A stretch of 64,000 nt of DNA from an uncultured Tenacibaculum sp. (GCA_947504185.1 CANNGJ010000013.1:1-64000), one strand, 5' to 3'. Counted from the stretch's first letter, positions 27,582 through 38,037 are shown. Translations and numbers: made by a program. Notes: generated by a model from the sequence alone, not told the origin.

Positions 27582-28567
27582 TGAAAAAAATATTAAATAC
27601 ACTTTTCGAACAGAAAAGATTAACTAAAGATCAATCGAAAGAAGTCTTAATAAATATAGCGCAAGAAAAATATAATGCTTCTCAAATAGCAGCTTTTATA
27701 ACGGTGTTTTTAATGCGTCCGGTTTCGGTTGATGAACTATCTGGATTTAGAGAAGCATTATTAGAATTAGCTGTAAAAGTAGATTTATCAGACTTTAATA
27801 CGATTGATTTATGTGGAACAGGAGGAGACGGAAAAAACACATTTAATATTTCAACACTAACATCTTTTGTTGTTGCTGGAACTGGAAATAAAGTTGCTAA
27901 GCATGGTAATTACGGAGTGTCATCAGCTTCAGGTTCTTCAAATATGTTGGAGTTTTTAGGTTATAAATTTACCAATGACGAAAGTATTTTAAAACATCAG
28001 TTAGAAGAAGCAAATATTTGTTTTTTACATGCGCCTTTATTTCATCCAGCAATGAAAGTTGTTGCGCCTATTCGAAGAGAGTTAGGTGTAAAAACATTTT
28101 TTAATATGCTAGGGCCTTTGGTAAATCCAAGTTCACCACAAAACCAATTAGTAGGTGTTTTTAATTTAGAAGTAGCTAGAGTTTACAACTATATATTACA
28201 ACAATCTAAAGTTAATTACGGAGTAGTACACGCGTTAGATGGCTATGATGAAATTTCGTTAACAGGAGATTTTAAATTATTTACAAAAGAATCAGAACAA
28301 CAAATTTCACCATCAGATTTAAATCAAAAACAAATTTTACAATCAGATATTTTTGGAGGTGATACTGTAGTTGAAGCTGCTAAAATTTTTGTAAATATTA
28401 TCAACGGGAGCGGAACAGAACAGCAGAATAATGTAGTTTTGACAAATACTGCATTTGCATTAAAAACGTTTGATGAAAATAAGAGTTTTGAAACTGCTTT
28501 TGAAGAAGCAAAAGATTCTCTTTTTGGATTAAAAGCAAAAAAATCATTAGAAAAATTAGTAAGTTAA
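27581..28567 (+). CDS. trpD: Anthranilate phosphoribosyltransferase
   Basis: A 328-residue enzyme joining anthranilate to PRPP. The PRPP-binding loop CGTGGDGKNTFNIST is near residue 78, followed by KHGNYGVSSASGSS and the catalytic region PLFHPAMK and RRELGVKTFFNMLGPL. Length is normal. It overlaps trpG by one base (ATGA-type junction) and is followed one base later by trpC. Confidence 0.96.
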   Translation: MKKILNTLFEQKRLTKDQSKEVLINIAQEKYNASQIAAFITVFLMRPVSVDELSGFREALLELAVKVDLSDFNTIDLCGTGGDGKNTFNISTLTSFVVAGTGNKVAKHGNYGVSSASGSSNMLEFLGYKFTNDESILKHQLEEANICFLHAPLFHPAMKVVAPIRRELGVKTFFNMLGPLVNPSSPQNQLVGVFNLEVARVYNYILQQSKVNYGVVHALDGYDEISLTGDFKLFTKESEQQISPSDLNQKQILQSDIFGGDTVVEAAKIFVNIINGSGTEQQNNVVLTNTAFALKTFDENKSFETAFEEAKDSLFGLKAKKSLEKLVS

Positions 28568-28568
28568 A

Positions 28569-29357
28569 ATGACCATTTTAGATAAAATAATCGCGTTTAA
28601 AAAAACAGAAATAGCAAAGATAAAAGCTGAAGTTCCTGTTAAGAAATTAGTTGAAAGTCCTAATTTTAAAAATGCTCCTTTTTCGTTAAAGAAGTCGTTG
28701 TTACAAGTTGGTTCAACAGGTATTATAGCCGAATTTAAACGTCAATCTCCTTCAAAAGGAATTATTAACGATAAGTCTACTATTGTTGAGGTTACAGAAG
28801 GTTATTTAGACGCCAATGTAGCAGCACAATCTATATTAACAGATACTTCGTTTTTTGGAGGAACAATGGCTGATTTATTAGAGGCTAGAACAGTGAATCA
28901 ACTAAAGCCAATTTTAAGAAAAGACTTTATTGTTGATGGTTTTCAAATTGTAGAAGCTAAAGCTATTGGAGCAGATGTAGTTTTGTTAATCGCTGCTTGT
29001 TTATCAGCCCAAGAGTTGAAAAATTACGGACAATTAGCGAACGATCTAGGTTTAGAGGTTTTATATGAGGTGCATACTCAAGAAGATTTAGATAAGATTA
29101 ACGATTTAGATAATAAAATAATCGGAATTAATAACCGCAATCTTAAAACATTTGAGGTTGATTTAGAGCATTCGATGAAATTAGCAAGTCAAATTCCAGA
29201 TTCGGCACTTAAAGTTTCAGAAAGTGGAATTTCTGACCCAAGAATTATTACTGGATTGAAAGAGCATGGTTTTCAAGGGTTTTTAATAGGTGAGACTTTT
29301 ATGAAAACTGATAATCCTGGACAAGCTTGTAAAGAATTTATAGATCAAATTAGATAA
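28569..29357 (+). CDS. trpC: Indole-3-glycerol phosphate synthase
   Basis: A 262-residue TIM-barrel enzyme forming the indole ring. Signature AEFKRQSPSKG near residue 54 contains the catalytic Lys, and later motifs are LRKDFIVDGFQI, IGINNRNLKTFEVD and SESGISDP. It is a stand-alone TrpC, not fused with TrpF as in enteric bacteria. It is tightly packed between trpD and trpF. Confidence 0.96.
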   Translation: MTILDKIIAFKKTEIAKIKAEVPVKKLVESPNFKNAPFSLKKSLLQVGSTGIIAEFKRQSPSKGIINDKSTIVEVTEGYLDANVAAQSILTDTSFFGGTMADLLEARTVNQLKPILRKDFIVDGFQIVEAKAIGADVVLLIAACLSAQELKNYGQLANDLGLEVLYEVHTQEDLDKINDLDNKIIGINNRNLKTFEVDLEHSMKLASQIPDSALKVSESGISDPRIITGLKEHGFQGFLIGETFMKTDNPGQACKEFIDQIR

Positions 29358-29359
29358 CG

Positions 29360-30022
29360 ATGAAACTAAAGGTTTGTGGAATGAAGTATATAGAAAACAT
29401 TCAGCAAGTAGCTGAATTGAATCCTGATTATTTAGGATTTATTTTCTATGATAGATCACCAAGAAATTTTGAAGGGATCATTCCTGAACTACCAAAAGAA
29501 ATAAAAAAAGCTGGTGTTTTTGTAAACGAAATTCCAGAAATATTAGTTTCTCTTGTAGAAGAATATGGGTTGAAAATGGTGCAATTGCATGGAGATGAAT
29601 CACCAGATTATATTCTTCGATTAAAAGAAATGTTTAAAGAAAGTATTGCAGAAAAGCATCAAAGATCAAAATATAAAATACCAGAACTGGTAAAGGTTTT
29701 TAGTATTAAAGATGATTTTAATTTTGAAACAGTAAAGTCATACGAAGAACTAGTTGATTACTTTTTGTTTGATACTAAAGGAAACGAAAGAGGCGGAAAC
29801 GGTATAACTTTTAATTGGAAGCTCTTAGAGAATTATAATTCTACTAAACCATTTTTTTTAAGTGGAGGAATAGGGTCAAATGAGGTAACAGCGATAAAAG
29901 AATTACAAAAAACTAGCTTGCCTATTTACGCTTTAGATATAAATAGCAAGTTTGAAACAGAGGCTGGTTTAAAATCAGTAAAAAAAATAAAGAAATTTAG
30001 AAATGAAATTTCAACCAACTAA
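29360..30022 (+). CDS. trpF: Phosphoribosylanthranilate isomerase
   Basis: A 220-residue TIM-barrel isomerase. [10 protein letters not shown] at the N-terminus holds the catalytic Cys, [13 protein letters not shown] follows, and [13 protein letters not shown] carries the conserved Asp. SGGIGSNEV is the phosphate loop. A stretch near residues 90-105 ([21 protein letters not shown]) is longer than in many TrpF proteins. Its 3' end overlaps the trpB start by 20 bp, which indicates translational coupling. Confidence 0.93.
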   Translation: MKLKVCGMKYIENIQQVAELNPDYLGFIFYDRSPRNFEGIIPELPKEIKKAGVFVNEIPEILVSLVEEYGLKMVQLHGDESPDYILRLKEMFKESIAEKHQRSKYKIPELVKVFSIKDDFNFETVKSYEELVDYFLFDTKGNERGGNGITFNWKLLENYNSTKPFFLSGGIGSNEVTAIKELQKTSLPIYALDINSKFETEAGLKSVKKIKKFRNEISTN

Positions 30023-31181
30023 AGAAGGATATTACGGACAATTCGGAGGCGCATTTATTCCAGAGTTATTATATCCAAATGTAAAAGAGTTAGAAGATAA
30101 TTATTTAGATATTCTTGCTTCAGAAGCTTTTCAAAATGAGTATAAAGATTTGTTACAGCATTATGTTGGTCGCCCAAGTCCGTTATATTTAGCAAAACGA
30201 TTGTCTGAAAAATATGGGGCAATTATTTATTTAAAACGCGAAGATTTAAATCATACTGGAGCTCATAAAGTAAATAATACAATTGGGCAGATTCTAATAG
30301 CGAAACATTTAGGTAAAACTAAAATTATTGCTGAAACCGGAGCTGGTCAACATGGAGTTGCAACTGCAACCGTTTGTGCGTTAATGGATTTAGAATGTGT
30401 TGTTTTTATGGGAGAAACAGATATTAAACGTCAAGCACCAAACGTTGCTCGTATGAAAATGTTAGGAGCAAAAGTGGTTCCTGCTACAAGCGGAAGTAAA
30501 ACTTTAAAAGATGCAACTAACGAAGCAATTCGCTATTGGATTCAAAACCCAGAAACGTATTATTTAATTGGTTCTGTAGTAGGCCCACATCCATATCCAG
30601 ACATGGTTGCACGTTTGCAAGCGGTGATTTCAGAAGAGATGAAGAAGCAATTAAAAACGCAAACGGGTAAAGAAAATCCAGATACGATTGTTGCTTGTGT
30701 TGGAGGAGGTTCTAATGCGGCTGGTGCTTTTTATCATTATTTAGAGGATGAAGATGTTGAATTAATAGCTGTAGAAGCTGCTGGTTTAGGAGTTGATTCC
30801 GGAGAAAGTGCAGCAACTTCTCAATTAGGGGAAGTAGGAGTAATTCATGGAAGTAAAACTATTTTAATGCAAGATGAATATGGGCAAATTGTTGAACCAT
30901 ACTCTATTTCAGCTGGATTAGATTACCCAGGAGTTGGCCCTTTACACGCATATTTACACGAAACAAAACGTGCAAAGTTTATGAATGCAACTGATAAAGA
31001 AGCTTTGCAAGCGGCTTATGAATTAACGAAGATAGAAGGGATTATCCCTGCATTAGAAAGCGCGCATGCATTAGCTGTTTTACCAAAAATGGATTTGAAA
31101 AAAGACCAAGTTGTAGTAATTAACTTATCTGGTAGAGGGGATAAAGATTTAGAAACGTATATCAATCATTTAGAAGAATAA
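30003..31181 (+). CDS. trpB: Tryptophan synthase beta chain
   Basis: A 392-residue PLP enzyme condensing indole and serine. The PLP lysine is in [13 protein letters not shown] near residue 88; the phosphate loop is GGGSNAAG near 235, and GLDYPGVGP with LESAHALA lies in the C-terminal domain. This is the TrpB1 type that pairs with TrpA. The start lies inside the end of trpF. Confidence 0.97.
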   Translation: MKFQPTKEGYYGQFGGAFIPELLYPNVKELEDNYLDILASEAFQNEYKDLLQHYVGRPSPLYLAKRLSEKYGAIIYLKREDLNHTGAHKVNNTIGQILIAKHLGKTKIIAETGAGQHGVATATVCALMDLECVVFMGETDIKRQAPNVARMKMLGAKVVPATSGSKTLKDATNEAIRYWIQNPETYYLIGSVVGPHPYPDMVARLQAVISEEMKKQLKTQTGKENPDTIVACVGGGSNAAGAFYHYLEDEDVELIAVEAAGLGVDSGESAATSQLGEVGVIHGSKTILMQDEYGQIVEPYSISAGLDYPGVGPLHAYLHETKRAKFMNATDKEALQAAYELTKIEGIIPALESAHALAVLPKMDLKKDQVVVINLSGRGDKDLETYINHLEE

Positions 31182-31183
31182 AA

Positions 31184-31954
31184 ATGAATTCGATTAAAAA
31201 AATATTTCAAGAAAAGAGTCAAAATTTATTGTCTATTTTTTTTACAGCTGGTTTTCCAAAATTGAATGATACTACGGCTGTAATTAATAACTTAAGTTCT
31301 AGTGGAGTTGATTTTATTGAAGTAGGATTGCCATATTCTGATCCTTTGGCAGACGGACCAACTATTCAGCATAGCAGTTCGGTAGCTCTTGATAATGGAA
31401 TGAATTTAGATGTTGTTTTTGAGCAATTGTTTTCAATAAAAGAAACTAATAAGACTCCTTTAGTTTTAATGGGGTATTTAAACCAAATTATCAAATATGG
31501 AGAGCACGAGTTCTGTCAAAAAGTAAAAGAATGTGGAATTGATACAGTAATTATTCCAGACTTACCAATGATTGAATTTAAAAACCATTACCAACAGTTG
31601 TTTAAGAATTATGGAATCGTAAATGTCTTTTTAATTACTCCTCATACTTCGGAAGAACGAATTCGAAAAATTGATTCGTTAACGGAGGTATTTATTTATG
31701 TAGTAGCCTCAGCTTCAATTACAGGAGCAAAGGGAGAAATTTCACAACAACAAGTCGACTATTTTAATAGAATAAATGCGATGAATTTACACAGTAAGTT
31801 AATTGTTGGTTTTGGTATTTCTGATCACAGAACATTTAGTACTGCATGTAGACATATGAATGGAGCTATTATTGGTTCAGCTTTTATAAAAGAGTTAGAC
31901 GAAAATGGAGTTAATAAAATTGATACTTTTATTAAAAGTATAAAGAACTGTTAA
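31184..31954 (+). CDS. trpA: Tryptophan synthase alpha chain
   Basis: A 256-residue TIM barrel that cleaves indole-3-glycerol phosphate and channels indole to TrpB. The catalytic Glu is in FIEVGLPYSDPLADGPTIQ near residue 46, the second Asp in TVIIPDLPM, and the phosphate loop in GFGISDHRT. It closes the trp operon; no clear terminator hairpin is seen in the 67 nt before the next gene. Confidence 0.96.
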   Translation: MNSIKKIFQEKSQNLLSIFFTAGFPKLNDTTAVINNLSSSGVDFIEVGLPYSDPLADGPTIQHSSSVALDNGMNLDVVFEQLFSIKETNKTPLVLMGYLNQIIKYGEHEFCQKVKECGIDTVIIPDLPMIEFKNHYQQLFKNYGIVNVFLITPHTSEERIRKIDSLTEVFIYVVASASITGAKGEISQQQVDYFNRINAMNLHSKLIVGFGISDHRTFSTACRHMNGAIIGSAFIKELDENGVNKIDTFIKSIKNC

Positions 31955-31998
31955 GGTATTCCTAATTTTTCTTAAATGAAGTTTGAAAAAAGTATTTT

Positions 31999-32014
31999 AG
32001 TAGTTTAAACTACT
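31999..32014. promoter_or_regulatory. 16-bp palindrome before the S41 peptidase gene
   Basis: AGTAGTTTAAACTACT is a perfect palindrome 8 nt before the ATG at 32022. It could be an operator for a dimeric regulator. A match to the housekeeping -7 motif is not clear here. Confidence 0.35.
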
Positions 32015-32021
32015 ATTTATA

Positions 32022-35000
32022 ATGACTTCAAAAAAAATACTTATTGTAATTGCTATAATTACAAGTAATTTTCTGCTGGCTCAAAATAATTTAATTCGTA
32101 AACCAGCTATTAGTCCAGATGCTACTCAAATGGCATTTTCTTATCATGGAGATATTTGGATCTATAATTTTACTACACAACAAACAAGCCGATTAACAAT
32201 TCATAAAGGGTACGAGAGTAATCCAGTTTGGAATGCAAGCGGAACAGCTATAGCATTTTCATCTAACCGAAAGGGAAATGATAATGTGTTTACAACTTCT
32301 TTAAACGGAGGAGTTCCTAAGCAATTAACATATTATCCTACTGCAAATACTCCAACAGATTGGACAAAAGGTGGAGAGATAATTTTTACAACAAGGAGAG
32401 TGTATCGCGGTCCAGAGTGGGACGCACAAATGTATAGTGTTAATGATAATGGAGGTACTCCTCAACGATTATTAACTGCTTATGGAGAGATGGCTTCGGT
32501 TTCGCCAAATGGTAAGTTTATTGCATTTACAAAAGGAGCTTGTCGTATTGCGCGTGAAGATTATTCTGGTTCTGCGCAACGTGATATTTGGATTTATAAT
32601 ACACAAACAAAGCAATATCATCAAATTACAACTAGTAGTAAAAATGATCATTCACCAATATGGGATGCTTCAGGTAATTTATATTATGTAGGAGCTAAAA
32701 GTGGAAGATACAATGTATATAAACAGGTAATTTCTTCGAATGGAACTACTAATGGAACTGCTACTCAATTAACATCAGAGAAAAAAGATGGAGTGCGTTC
32801 TTATTCGGTAAGCGATAACGGAATTATTATTTATTTGACTGGAGTAAACTTATTTAAAGTTGAAAATGGGTCAAAACAAAAAATCAATTTAAATATTTCT
32901 TCTGACAATCGTTTTGAAGAAGAAGAGACAAAAACAGTTTCTAACGGAATTAGTAGTTATGCAGTTTCACCTGATGGAAAAAATATAGCTTTAGAAATTA
33001 ACGGAGAGATATTTGTTAAGCAAAATAATAAAGAGAAAAAGCGCTCTAACAATGTAAGTAAGCATTCGTTTAGAGATCGTAATCCACAGTGGGTTGATAA
33101 CAAAACTGTTGTTTTTTCTTCAGATAGAGATGGAGTTTATCAATTGTACAACGCAGTTTCAACAGATACATTAGTTGGTTTACACCGTAGTTTGAAAACA
33201 AAAGTTACGAAACTAACGAAGAGTAAAGAAGATGTTGAAGGTTCATTAGTGTCACCAAACGGAAAGAAAATCGCGTACCAAGTTGGTAGAGGAATTTTAA
33301 TGGTTGCTGATTTAAAAGATGGGGAAATAGTAAACGCTAAAGAGTATTCTAATTCTTGGGCAGCTGCCGAAGGTGTGTCTTGGAGTCCAGATAGTAAATA
33401 CTTAGCCTACTCTCAAGAAGATTTAAATTTTGATAGTGAGATTTTTATTCAATCAATCAAGGATCCTTCAGTAAAAATGAATGTGTCAATGCATCCACGA
33501 AGCGATCGTAACCCTGTTTGGAGTGCTGATGGTAAAAAATTAGCTTTCTTATCTAACAGAAGTGGAATTAATTATGATGTTTGGATGGTTTGGTTAGAAA
33601 AATCTGATTGGGAAAAATCTAAAAGAGATCACGAAGAAGGCGCTTATTATCCAGAAAAGAAAGAGGAAAAGGAAGAAGGGAAAAAAACAGAAAAGAAAGA
33701 CAAGAAAAAGAAGAAGAAAAAAGTTATAGTTAAAATAGATGAAGATAAAATCTATGATCGTTTAGTACAGGTTACTTCTTTACAAGATAATGAGTATAGT
33801 CCTGTGTTTAGTGCAGATAGTAAGTTTATTTATTTCTCAGCTACAAATCCAGCAAGTAAAAAAAGAAGTACTTATAAAGTAAAGTGGGATGGAAGCAAAC
33901 CTAAAGCTATCAAAGGAGTTAGTGGAGCAAGAAGAATCTCAGAGAATAAAGGGAAAGTTTATTTTACTTCTAAAGGAAGCTTAAGTCAGTTAGATACAAA
34001 ATCTGATAAAGTAACCAAATTACCTCATTCGGCAACCTATACTAAAAATAGTAAGAAAGAATACGAGCAAATTTTTAACGAAGGTATAAGAGCATTAACA
34101 GCTGGTTTTTACGATCCAGAATTTCATGGGTATGATTGGAATGCATTGGTTAAAAAGTATAAACCTTGGGTGTTGTCAGCAACCACGCATCAAGATTATT
34201 CATATATGTATAATTTGTTGTTAGGACAGTTAAATGCGAGTCATATGGGGTATCGCGGAACTGCACCTAAGACTATAGATGAAAAAATTGGATTATTAGG
34301 TTTAGATGTAATTAATGTTAAGGATGGGGTAAAAGTAAATTTTGTATTGCCAAATACAGTTGCTGATAAATCGAAAAGTAAATTAAATGTAGGAGATGTT
34401 ATTACCGCTGTAAATGGAAATATAATTGATAAAAACACTAACTTCTATAAACTGTTAAAGCAAACTCAAGGAAACGAAGTATTGTTAAGTCTAAAGAATG
34501 GAAAAGATGTTGTGATCCGTCCACAAAAATCAATTAGAAGTCAACAATATGAAGAATGGATAGATTCTCGAAAGAAATTAGTTGATGAATATTCAAATGG
34601 GCAATTGGGGTATATACATATCCAAGGAATGAATCAACCAAGTTTTGAGCGTTTTGAACGTGAATTAAAAGCAAGTGGATACGGTAAAAAAGGAATCGTA
34701 ATCGATGTTCGCTATAACGGAGGAGGTTGGACTACCGATCGTTTAATGGCTGTTTTAAATGTAGATCAACATGCATATACGGTTCCTAGAGGTGCGACAA
34801 AAAGCTTGAAAAATCATAAAAAGTATAGTAAGAATTACCCGTTTAATGAACGTGCTATTTTATCAGTAAATACAAAGCCAGTAGTTGCTTTATGTAATGA
34901 GAATAGTTATTCAAATGCTGAAATTTTTTCACATGCATTTAAAAACTTAGGATTAGGTAAATTAGTTGGTCAACCTACCTTTGGAGCGGTAATTTCTACA

Positions 35001-35198
35001 GGTGGTAAAAGATTACAAAACGGATATATTCGTATGCCTTTTAGAGCTTGGTTTGTTAAAAAATCAGGAAAAAATATGGAAAATGATGCTCCAGCAGTAC
35101 CAGATTATTTAGTTAAAAATGCTCCAGGATGGAAAGAAAGAGGTGAAGATGGACAACTTAAAAAAGCAGTTGAGGTATTGTTACAAGACATTAAATAA
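32022..35198 (+). CDS. Tricorn-like S41 peptidase with beta-propeller and PDZ
   Basis: A 1058-residue exported protease homologous to archaeal tricorn core. After the signal peptide (LLAQ end) comes a TolB/PD40-type propeller with repeats such as ISPDATQMAFSYHGDIW and VWNASGTAIAFSSNRKG over residues 25-540. A lysine/glutamate-rich insert (about residues 543-572) follows. The PDZ-like region (GLLGLDVINV, SKLNVGDVITAVNG) starts near 750, and the S41 core has GYIHIQGM and the nucleophile in CNENSYSNAEIF with TFGAVISTGG. Probably periplasmic peptide degradation. It ends in a strong terminator. Confidence 0.9.
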   Translation: MTSKKILIVIAIITSNFLLAQNNLIRKPAISPDATQMAFSYHGDIWIYNFTTQQTSRLTIHKGYESNPVWNASGTAIAFSSNRKGNDNVFTTSLNGGVPKQLTYYPTANTPTDWTKGGEIIFTTRRVYRGPEWDAQMYSVNDNGGTPQRLLTAYGEMASVSPNGKFIAFTKGACRIAREDYSGSAQRDIWIYNTQTKQYHQITTSSKNDHSPIWDASGNLYYVGAKSGRYNVYKQVISSNGTTNGTATQLTSEKKDGVRSYSVSDNGIIIYLTGVNLFKVENGSKQKINLNISSDNRFEEEETKTVSNGISSYAVSPDGKNIALEINGEIFVKQNNKEKKRSNNVSKHSFRDRNPQWVDNKTVVFSSDRDGVYQLYNAVSTDTLVGLHRSLKTKVTKLTKSKEDVEGSLVSPNGKKIAYQVGRGILMVADLKDGEIVNAKEYSNSWAAAEGVSWSPDSKYLAYSQEDLNFDSEIFIQSIKDPSVKMNVSMHPRSDRNPVWSADGKKLAFLSNRSGINYDVWMVWLEKSDWEKSKRDHEEGAYYPEKKEEKEEGKKTEKKDKKKKKKKVIVKIDEDKIYDRLVQVTSLQDNEYSPVFSADSKFIYFSATNPASKKRSTYKVKWDGSKPKAIKGVSGARRISENKGKVYFTSKGSLSQLDTKSDKVTKLPHSATYTKNSKKEYEQIFNEGIRALTAGFYDPEFHGYDWNALVKKYKPWVLSATTHQDYSYMYNLLLGQLNASHMGYRGTAPKTIDEKIGLLGLDVINVKDGVKVNFVLPNTVADKSKSKLNVGDVITAVNGNIIDKNTNFYKLLKQTQGNEVLLSLKNGKDVVIRPQKSIRSQQYEEWIDSRKKLVDEYSNGQLGYIHIQGMNQPSFERFERELKASGYGKKGIVIDVRYNGGGWTTDRLMAVLNVDQHAYTVPRGATKSLKNHKKYSKNYPFNERAILSVNTKPVVALCNENSYSNAEIFSHAFKNLGLGKLVGQPTFGAVISTGGKRLQNGYIRMPFRAWFVKKSGKNMENDAPAVPDYLVKNAPGWKERGEDGQLKKAVEVLLQDIK

Positions 35199-35219
35199 TA
35201 GTTAAGTTTATATAATTAA

Positions 35220-35251
35220 AAAGCGAAGATTTTAAAATCTTCGCTTTTTTT
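35220..35251 (+). terminator. Terminator of the S41 peptidase gene
   Basis: AAAGCGAAGATTTT-AAAATCTTCGCTTT is a perfect 28-nt inverted repeat followed by more T (TTTTATTTTT), directly after the S41 stop codon. Confidence 0.85.
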
Positions 35252-35256
35252 ATTTT

Positions 35257-35264
35257 TACTTTTG
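35257..35264 (+). promoter_or_regulatory. -7 element (TAnnTTTG) of recQ
   Basis: TACTTTTG ends only 4 nt before the first ATG of recQ (35269), so the message would be leaderless or nearly so. An ATG at 35272 is an alternative start. The -33 region falls inside the preceding terminator and is not a good TTG. Confidence 0.5.
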
Positions 35265-35268
35265 TCAC

Positions 35269-37383
35269 ATGATGCAGATTACTGAAAAAGACTTACTAGG
35301 AAAACTAAAAATTAATTTCGGATATGATAGTTTTCGATTAGAACAAAAATCAATTATTGAAAATATTTTAGCTAAAAAAGATACCTTGGTTATTATGCCA
35401 ACAGGTGGAGGTAAATCTATTTGTTTTCAGCTACCATCATTATTTTTTGAAGGAATTACCTTGGTTATTTCTCCGTTGATTGCATTAATGAAAGATCAGG
35501 TTGATAGTTTAAAAGCAAACGGAATTCCATCAACATATTATAACAGTAGTCAATCATCTGACGAACAGCAGCAAGTCTTTGATGCGATAGCAAATAAATC
35601 GATTAAGTTATTATATGTTGCTCCAGAGAGTTTGCCATTGCTTCAAAATATTTTAAATCAGAATTATATAAGTTGTGTTGCAATTGATGAAGCACATTGT
35701 ATTTCTTCTTGGGGCCATGATTTTCGACCATCATACAAGCAATTAGCTTTCTTAAAAAAGACGTTGCCAGAAACACCAATAGTAGCTTTAACTGCGACTG
35801 CTGATAAAGCTACGCAAGAAGATATTCTAGAGCAATTAGCAATTCCGAATGCAACACGATTTTTGAGTTCTTTTAATAGAGAAAATATCGCTTTAGAGGT
35901 TCGTCCTGCAAACGACAGAGTAAAACAGATTATAAAGTTTATTAATAAAAGACCTAACGATTCTGGAATTGTGTATTGTTTAAGTAGAAAAGCAACTGAG
36001 CAATTAGCAAGCAAATTAAAACAAAACGGAATAGATGCTAAATCGTATCATGCTGGTTTAACTTTTGATGAACGTGCAAAAACACAGGAAGATTTTATTA
36101 AAGATGAGACGCAAATTATTTGCGCAACTATTGCCTTTGGTATGGGAATCGATAAATCGAATGTACGTTGGGTGATTCATTATAATATGCCTAAAAATAT
36201 TGAGGGATATTATCAGGAAATTGGTCGTGCGGGTCGTGACGGATTACCATCGCAAGCATTATTGTTTCACAGTTATGCAGATGTAATTCAGTTACGTCAG
36301 TTTATTGCAAATACTGGAAATAGAGAAGTGCAAGAAGCGAAGTTAGATAGAATGAAGCAGTTTTCTGAAGCTACAGTTTGTAGACGAAAAATACTGTTAA
36401 GTTACTTTGGTGAGTTGATTGAAGAAAATTGTGGTAATTGTGATGTTTGTGATAATCCACCAAAGTTTTTCGACGGAACTGTGATTGCTCAAAAAGCATT
36501 ATCTGCTATTTATCGTTTACAACAAAAAGAAGCGATGGGTACTGTTATTGATGTGATTAGAGGTGCTAAAAATGCTGCAGTTTATGATAAAAATTATCAA
36601 ACTTTAAAAACATACGGAGTTGGAAGTGATACTTCATGGCAACATTGGCAGCATTATATTATTCAGTTAATCAATCAAGGATATTGCCAAATAGCTTTTC
36701 ATTTAAATAATACATTACAGTTAACTGACTTCTCTAAAAAAGTATTGTTTGATGGTGAAAAAGTTGAACTAACAACACCTACTGAAATTAAAAAAGAAGT
36801 TAAGATTGCTGCTAAAGAGAAAAAGGTGAAAACGAAAGCAGCAGCAAAAGATACCCTGTTTGAACGTTTACGTAAATTACGTTATCGTATTGCCCAAGAA
36901 GAAGATATTGCAGCATATTTAGTTTTTAGTGATGCAACTCTTAAAGAGTTAGAAAATGAGCGTCCGCAAACAGATAATGATTTTTTAGCGATTAGTGGAG
37001 TAGGGCAGCGTAAGTTAGAAGTATATGGAGGTGAATTTATGGAAGAGATAAAAACCTTTATTAACGAAAAAAAGCGAGGAAGAAAAGATACTACTTTAGA
37101 AACCTTTCAATTATATAAAGAAGATTTTACAATTGATGAAATTGCTGATAAGCGAAATTTAAAAGCACAAACAATTTTTTCGCATTTATCTAAATTATAT
37201 TTAGAAGGAAAAGACGTGAGTTTAGATGAGTTTATTGAAGCTGATACTTTAAAGTTAGTCGCAAATGCTAAAAAAGTATTAAAGAATGAATCAACATTAA
37301 AACCTTATTTTGAGTTTCTAGGAGAGAAGGTTCCGTATGAGCAAATAAGAATTGGATTGACTATTCTACAGAAGAAAAGATAA
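35269..37383 (+). CDS. recQ: ATP-dependent DNA helicase RecQ
   Basis: A 704-residue 3'-5' DNA helicase. Motif I is MPTGGGKSICFQ near residue 44, motif II DEAHCISSWGHDFRP near 140, and motif VI is GRAGRDGLPS. The zinc module is CRRKILLSYFGE...CGNCDVC near 370-400. A winged-helix region follows, then an HRDC domain (LFERLRKLRYRIAQEE to ISGVGQRKLEVYG). The C-terminus adds a helix-turn-helix segment (FTIDEIADKRNLKAQTIFSHL) common in Bacteroidota and Firmicutes RecQ. Roles are in recombination and replication-fork repair. A terminator shared with the convergent gene follows. Confidence 0.95.
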   Translation: MMQITEKDLLGKLKINFGYDSFRLEQKSIIENILAKKDTLVIMPTGGGKSICFQLPSLFFEGITLVISPLIALMKDQVDSLKANGIPSTYYNSSQSSDEQQQVFDAIANKSIKLLYVAPESLPLLQNILNQNYISCVAIDEAHCISSWGHDFRPSYKQLAFLKKTLPETPIVALTATADKATQEDILEQLAIPNATRFLSSFNRENIALEVRPANDRVKQIIKFINKRPNDSGIVYCLSRKATEQLASKLKQNGIDAKSYHAGLTFDERAKTQEDFIKDETQIICATIAFGMGIDKSNVRWVIHYNMPKNIEGYYQEIGRAGRDGLPSQALLFHSYADVIQLRQFIANTGNREVQEAKLDRMKQFSEATVCRRKILLSYFGELIEENCGNCDVCDNPPKFFDGTVIAQKALSAIYRLQQKEAMGTVIDVIRGAKNAAVYDKNYQTLKTYGVGSDTSWQHWQHYIIQLINQGYCQIAFHLNNTLQLTDFSKKVLFDGEKVELTTPTEIKKEVKIAAKEKKVKTKAAAKDTLFERLRKLRYRIAQEEDIAAYLVFSDATLKELENERPQTDNDFLAISGVGQRKLEVYGGEFMEEIKTFINEKKRGRKDTTLETFQLYKEDFTIDEIADKRNLKAQTIFSHLSKLYLEGKDVSLDEFIEADTLKLVANAKKVLKNESTLKPYFEFLGEKVPYEQIRIGLTILQKKR

Positions 37384-37413
37384 AAATAGGCTGCCTTTTT
37401 AAGCAGCCTATTT
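37384..37413. terminator. Bidirectional terminator between recQ and the four-TM gene
   Basis: AAATAGGCTGC-CTTTTTAA-GCAGCCTATTT, 11 perfect pairs, lies between the convergent stops at 37383 and 37420 with A/T runs both sides. Confidence 0.8.
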
Positions 37414-37419
37414 CATAAT

Positions 37420-38037
37420 TTATTTTTTTAATTCTTCCATTTCTTTGATAATACTGTCTAATTTAGAAATATGAGTTCCATATAATATTTTAGTTGAAAT
37501 TGTGTAAACGATTATTCCAATAACAGAAACTATAAGAGCTACGATAAAACCGATTCCTATAACCTCTATAAAAGAAGTATCAGAAGAAATAAACTTTGAT
37601 AAAAAGCTTTTTTCTTTAATACTAAATGCAAGTGCGAAAATTGATAAAACAGCTAATGGTATTGCAAATATAAATAGCTTTTTTGAGGCTTTTATAACAG
37701 TATTTATCACAGTTTTATATTCTTTTAAATATGTTAAGTTATCGGATTTTACATCAATATTATTAAACTGACTTAATAATCTCGTATTAAAAAAGTACAA
37801 GCATAAGATTAAAAAGGCACCGTAAAATCCTATGATCGCTTCAGAGAAAAGAGTCATTCCAACAGCAACTAAAATAGCCATAGGAATCAATCCTTTATTA
37901 TCTGTCTCGTAGGTTCTTTTTATTTTGTTAATTAATGATTGAGATTTTTGATTGTATAAATTATTTATTTTCGGAGCTATTAACGATTGCTCGTCAATAA
38001 AAGCTTCATTCCATATTTTTTCAATTGATTTTTCCAT
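37420..38037 (-). CDS. Four-TM membrane protein coupled to an ECF sigma factor
   Basis: A 205-residue protein with a charged N-terminal helix (IEKIWNEAFIDEQSL) and about four membrane segments: two around residues 53-87 and two around 120-140 and 160-185. A short charged tail (HISKLDSIIKEMEELKK) ends it. The start overlaps the sigma factor gene by 17 bp, so the two are translationally coupled. That position and the cytoplasmic N-terminal helix fit a membrane anti-sigma or sensor partner, but I do not recognise a known anti-sigma domain. Function inferred from context only. Confidence 0.6.
   Translation of the reverse strand: MEKSIEKIWNEAFIDEQSLIAPKINNLYNQKSQSLINKIKRTYETDNKGLIPMAILVAVGMTLFSEAIIGFYGAFLILCLYFFNTRLLSQFNNIDVKSDNLTYLKEYKTVINTVIKASKKLFIFAIPLAVLSIFALAFSIKEKSFLSKFISSDTSFIEVIGIGFIVALIVSVIGIIVYTISTKILYGTHISKLDSIIKEMEELKK

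Noticed and set aside
35664-36014. 116-aa minus-strand ORF in recQ
   Set aside because: Antisense of conserved helicase motifs; no independent support.
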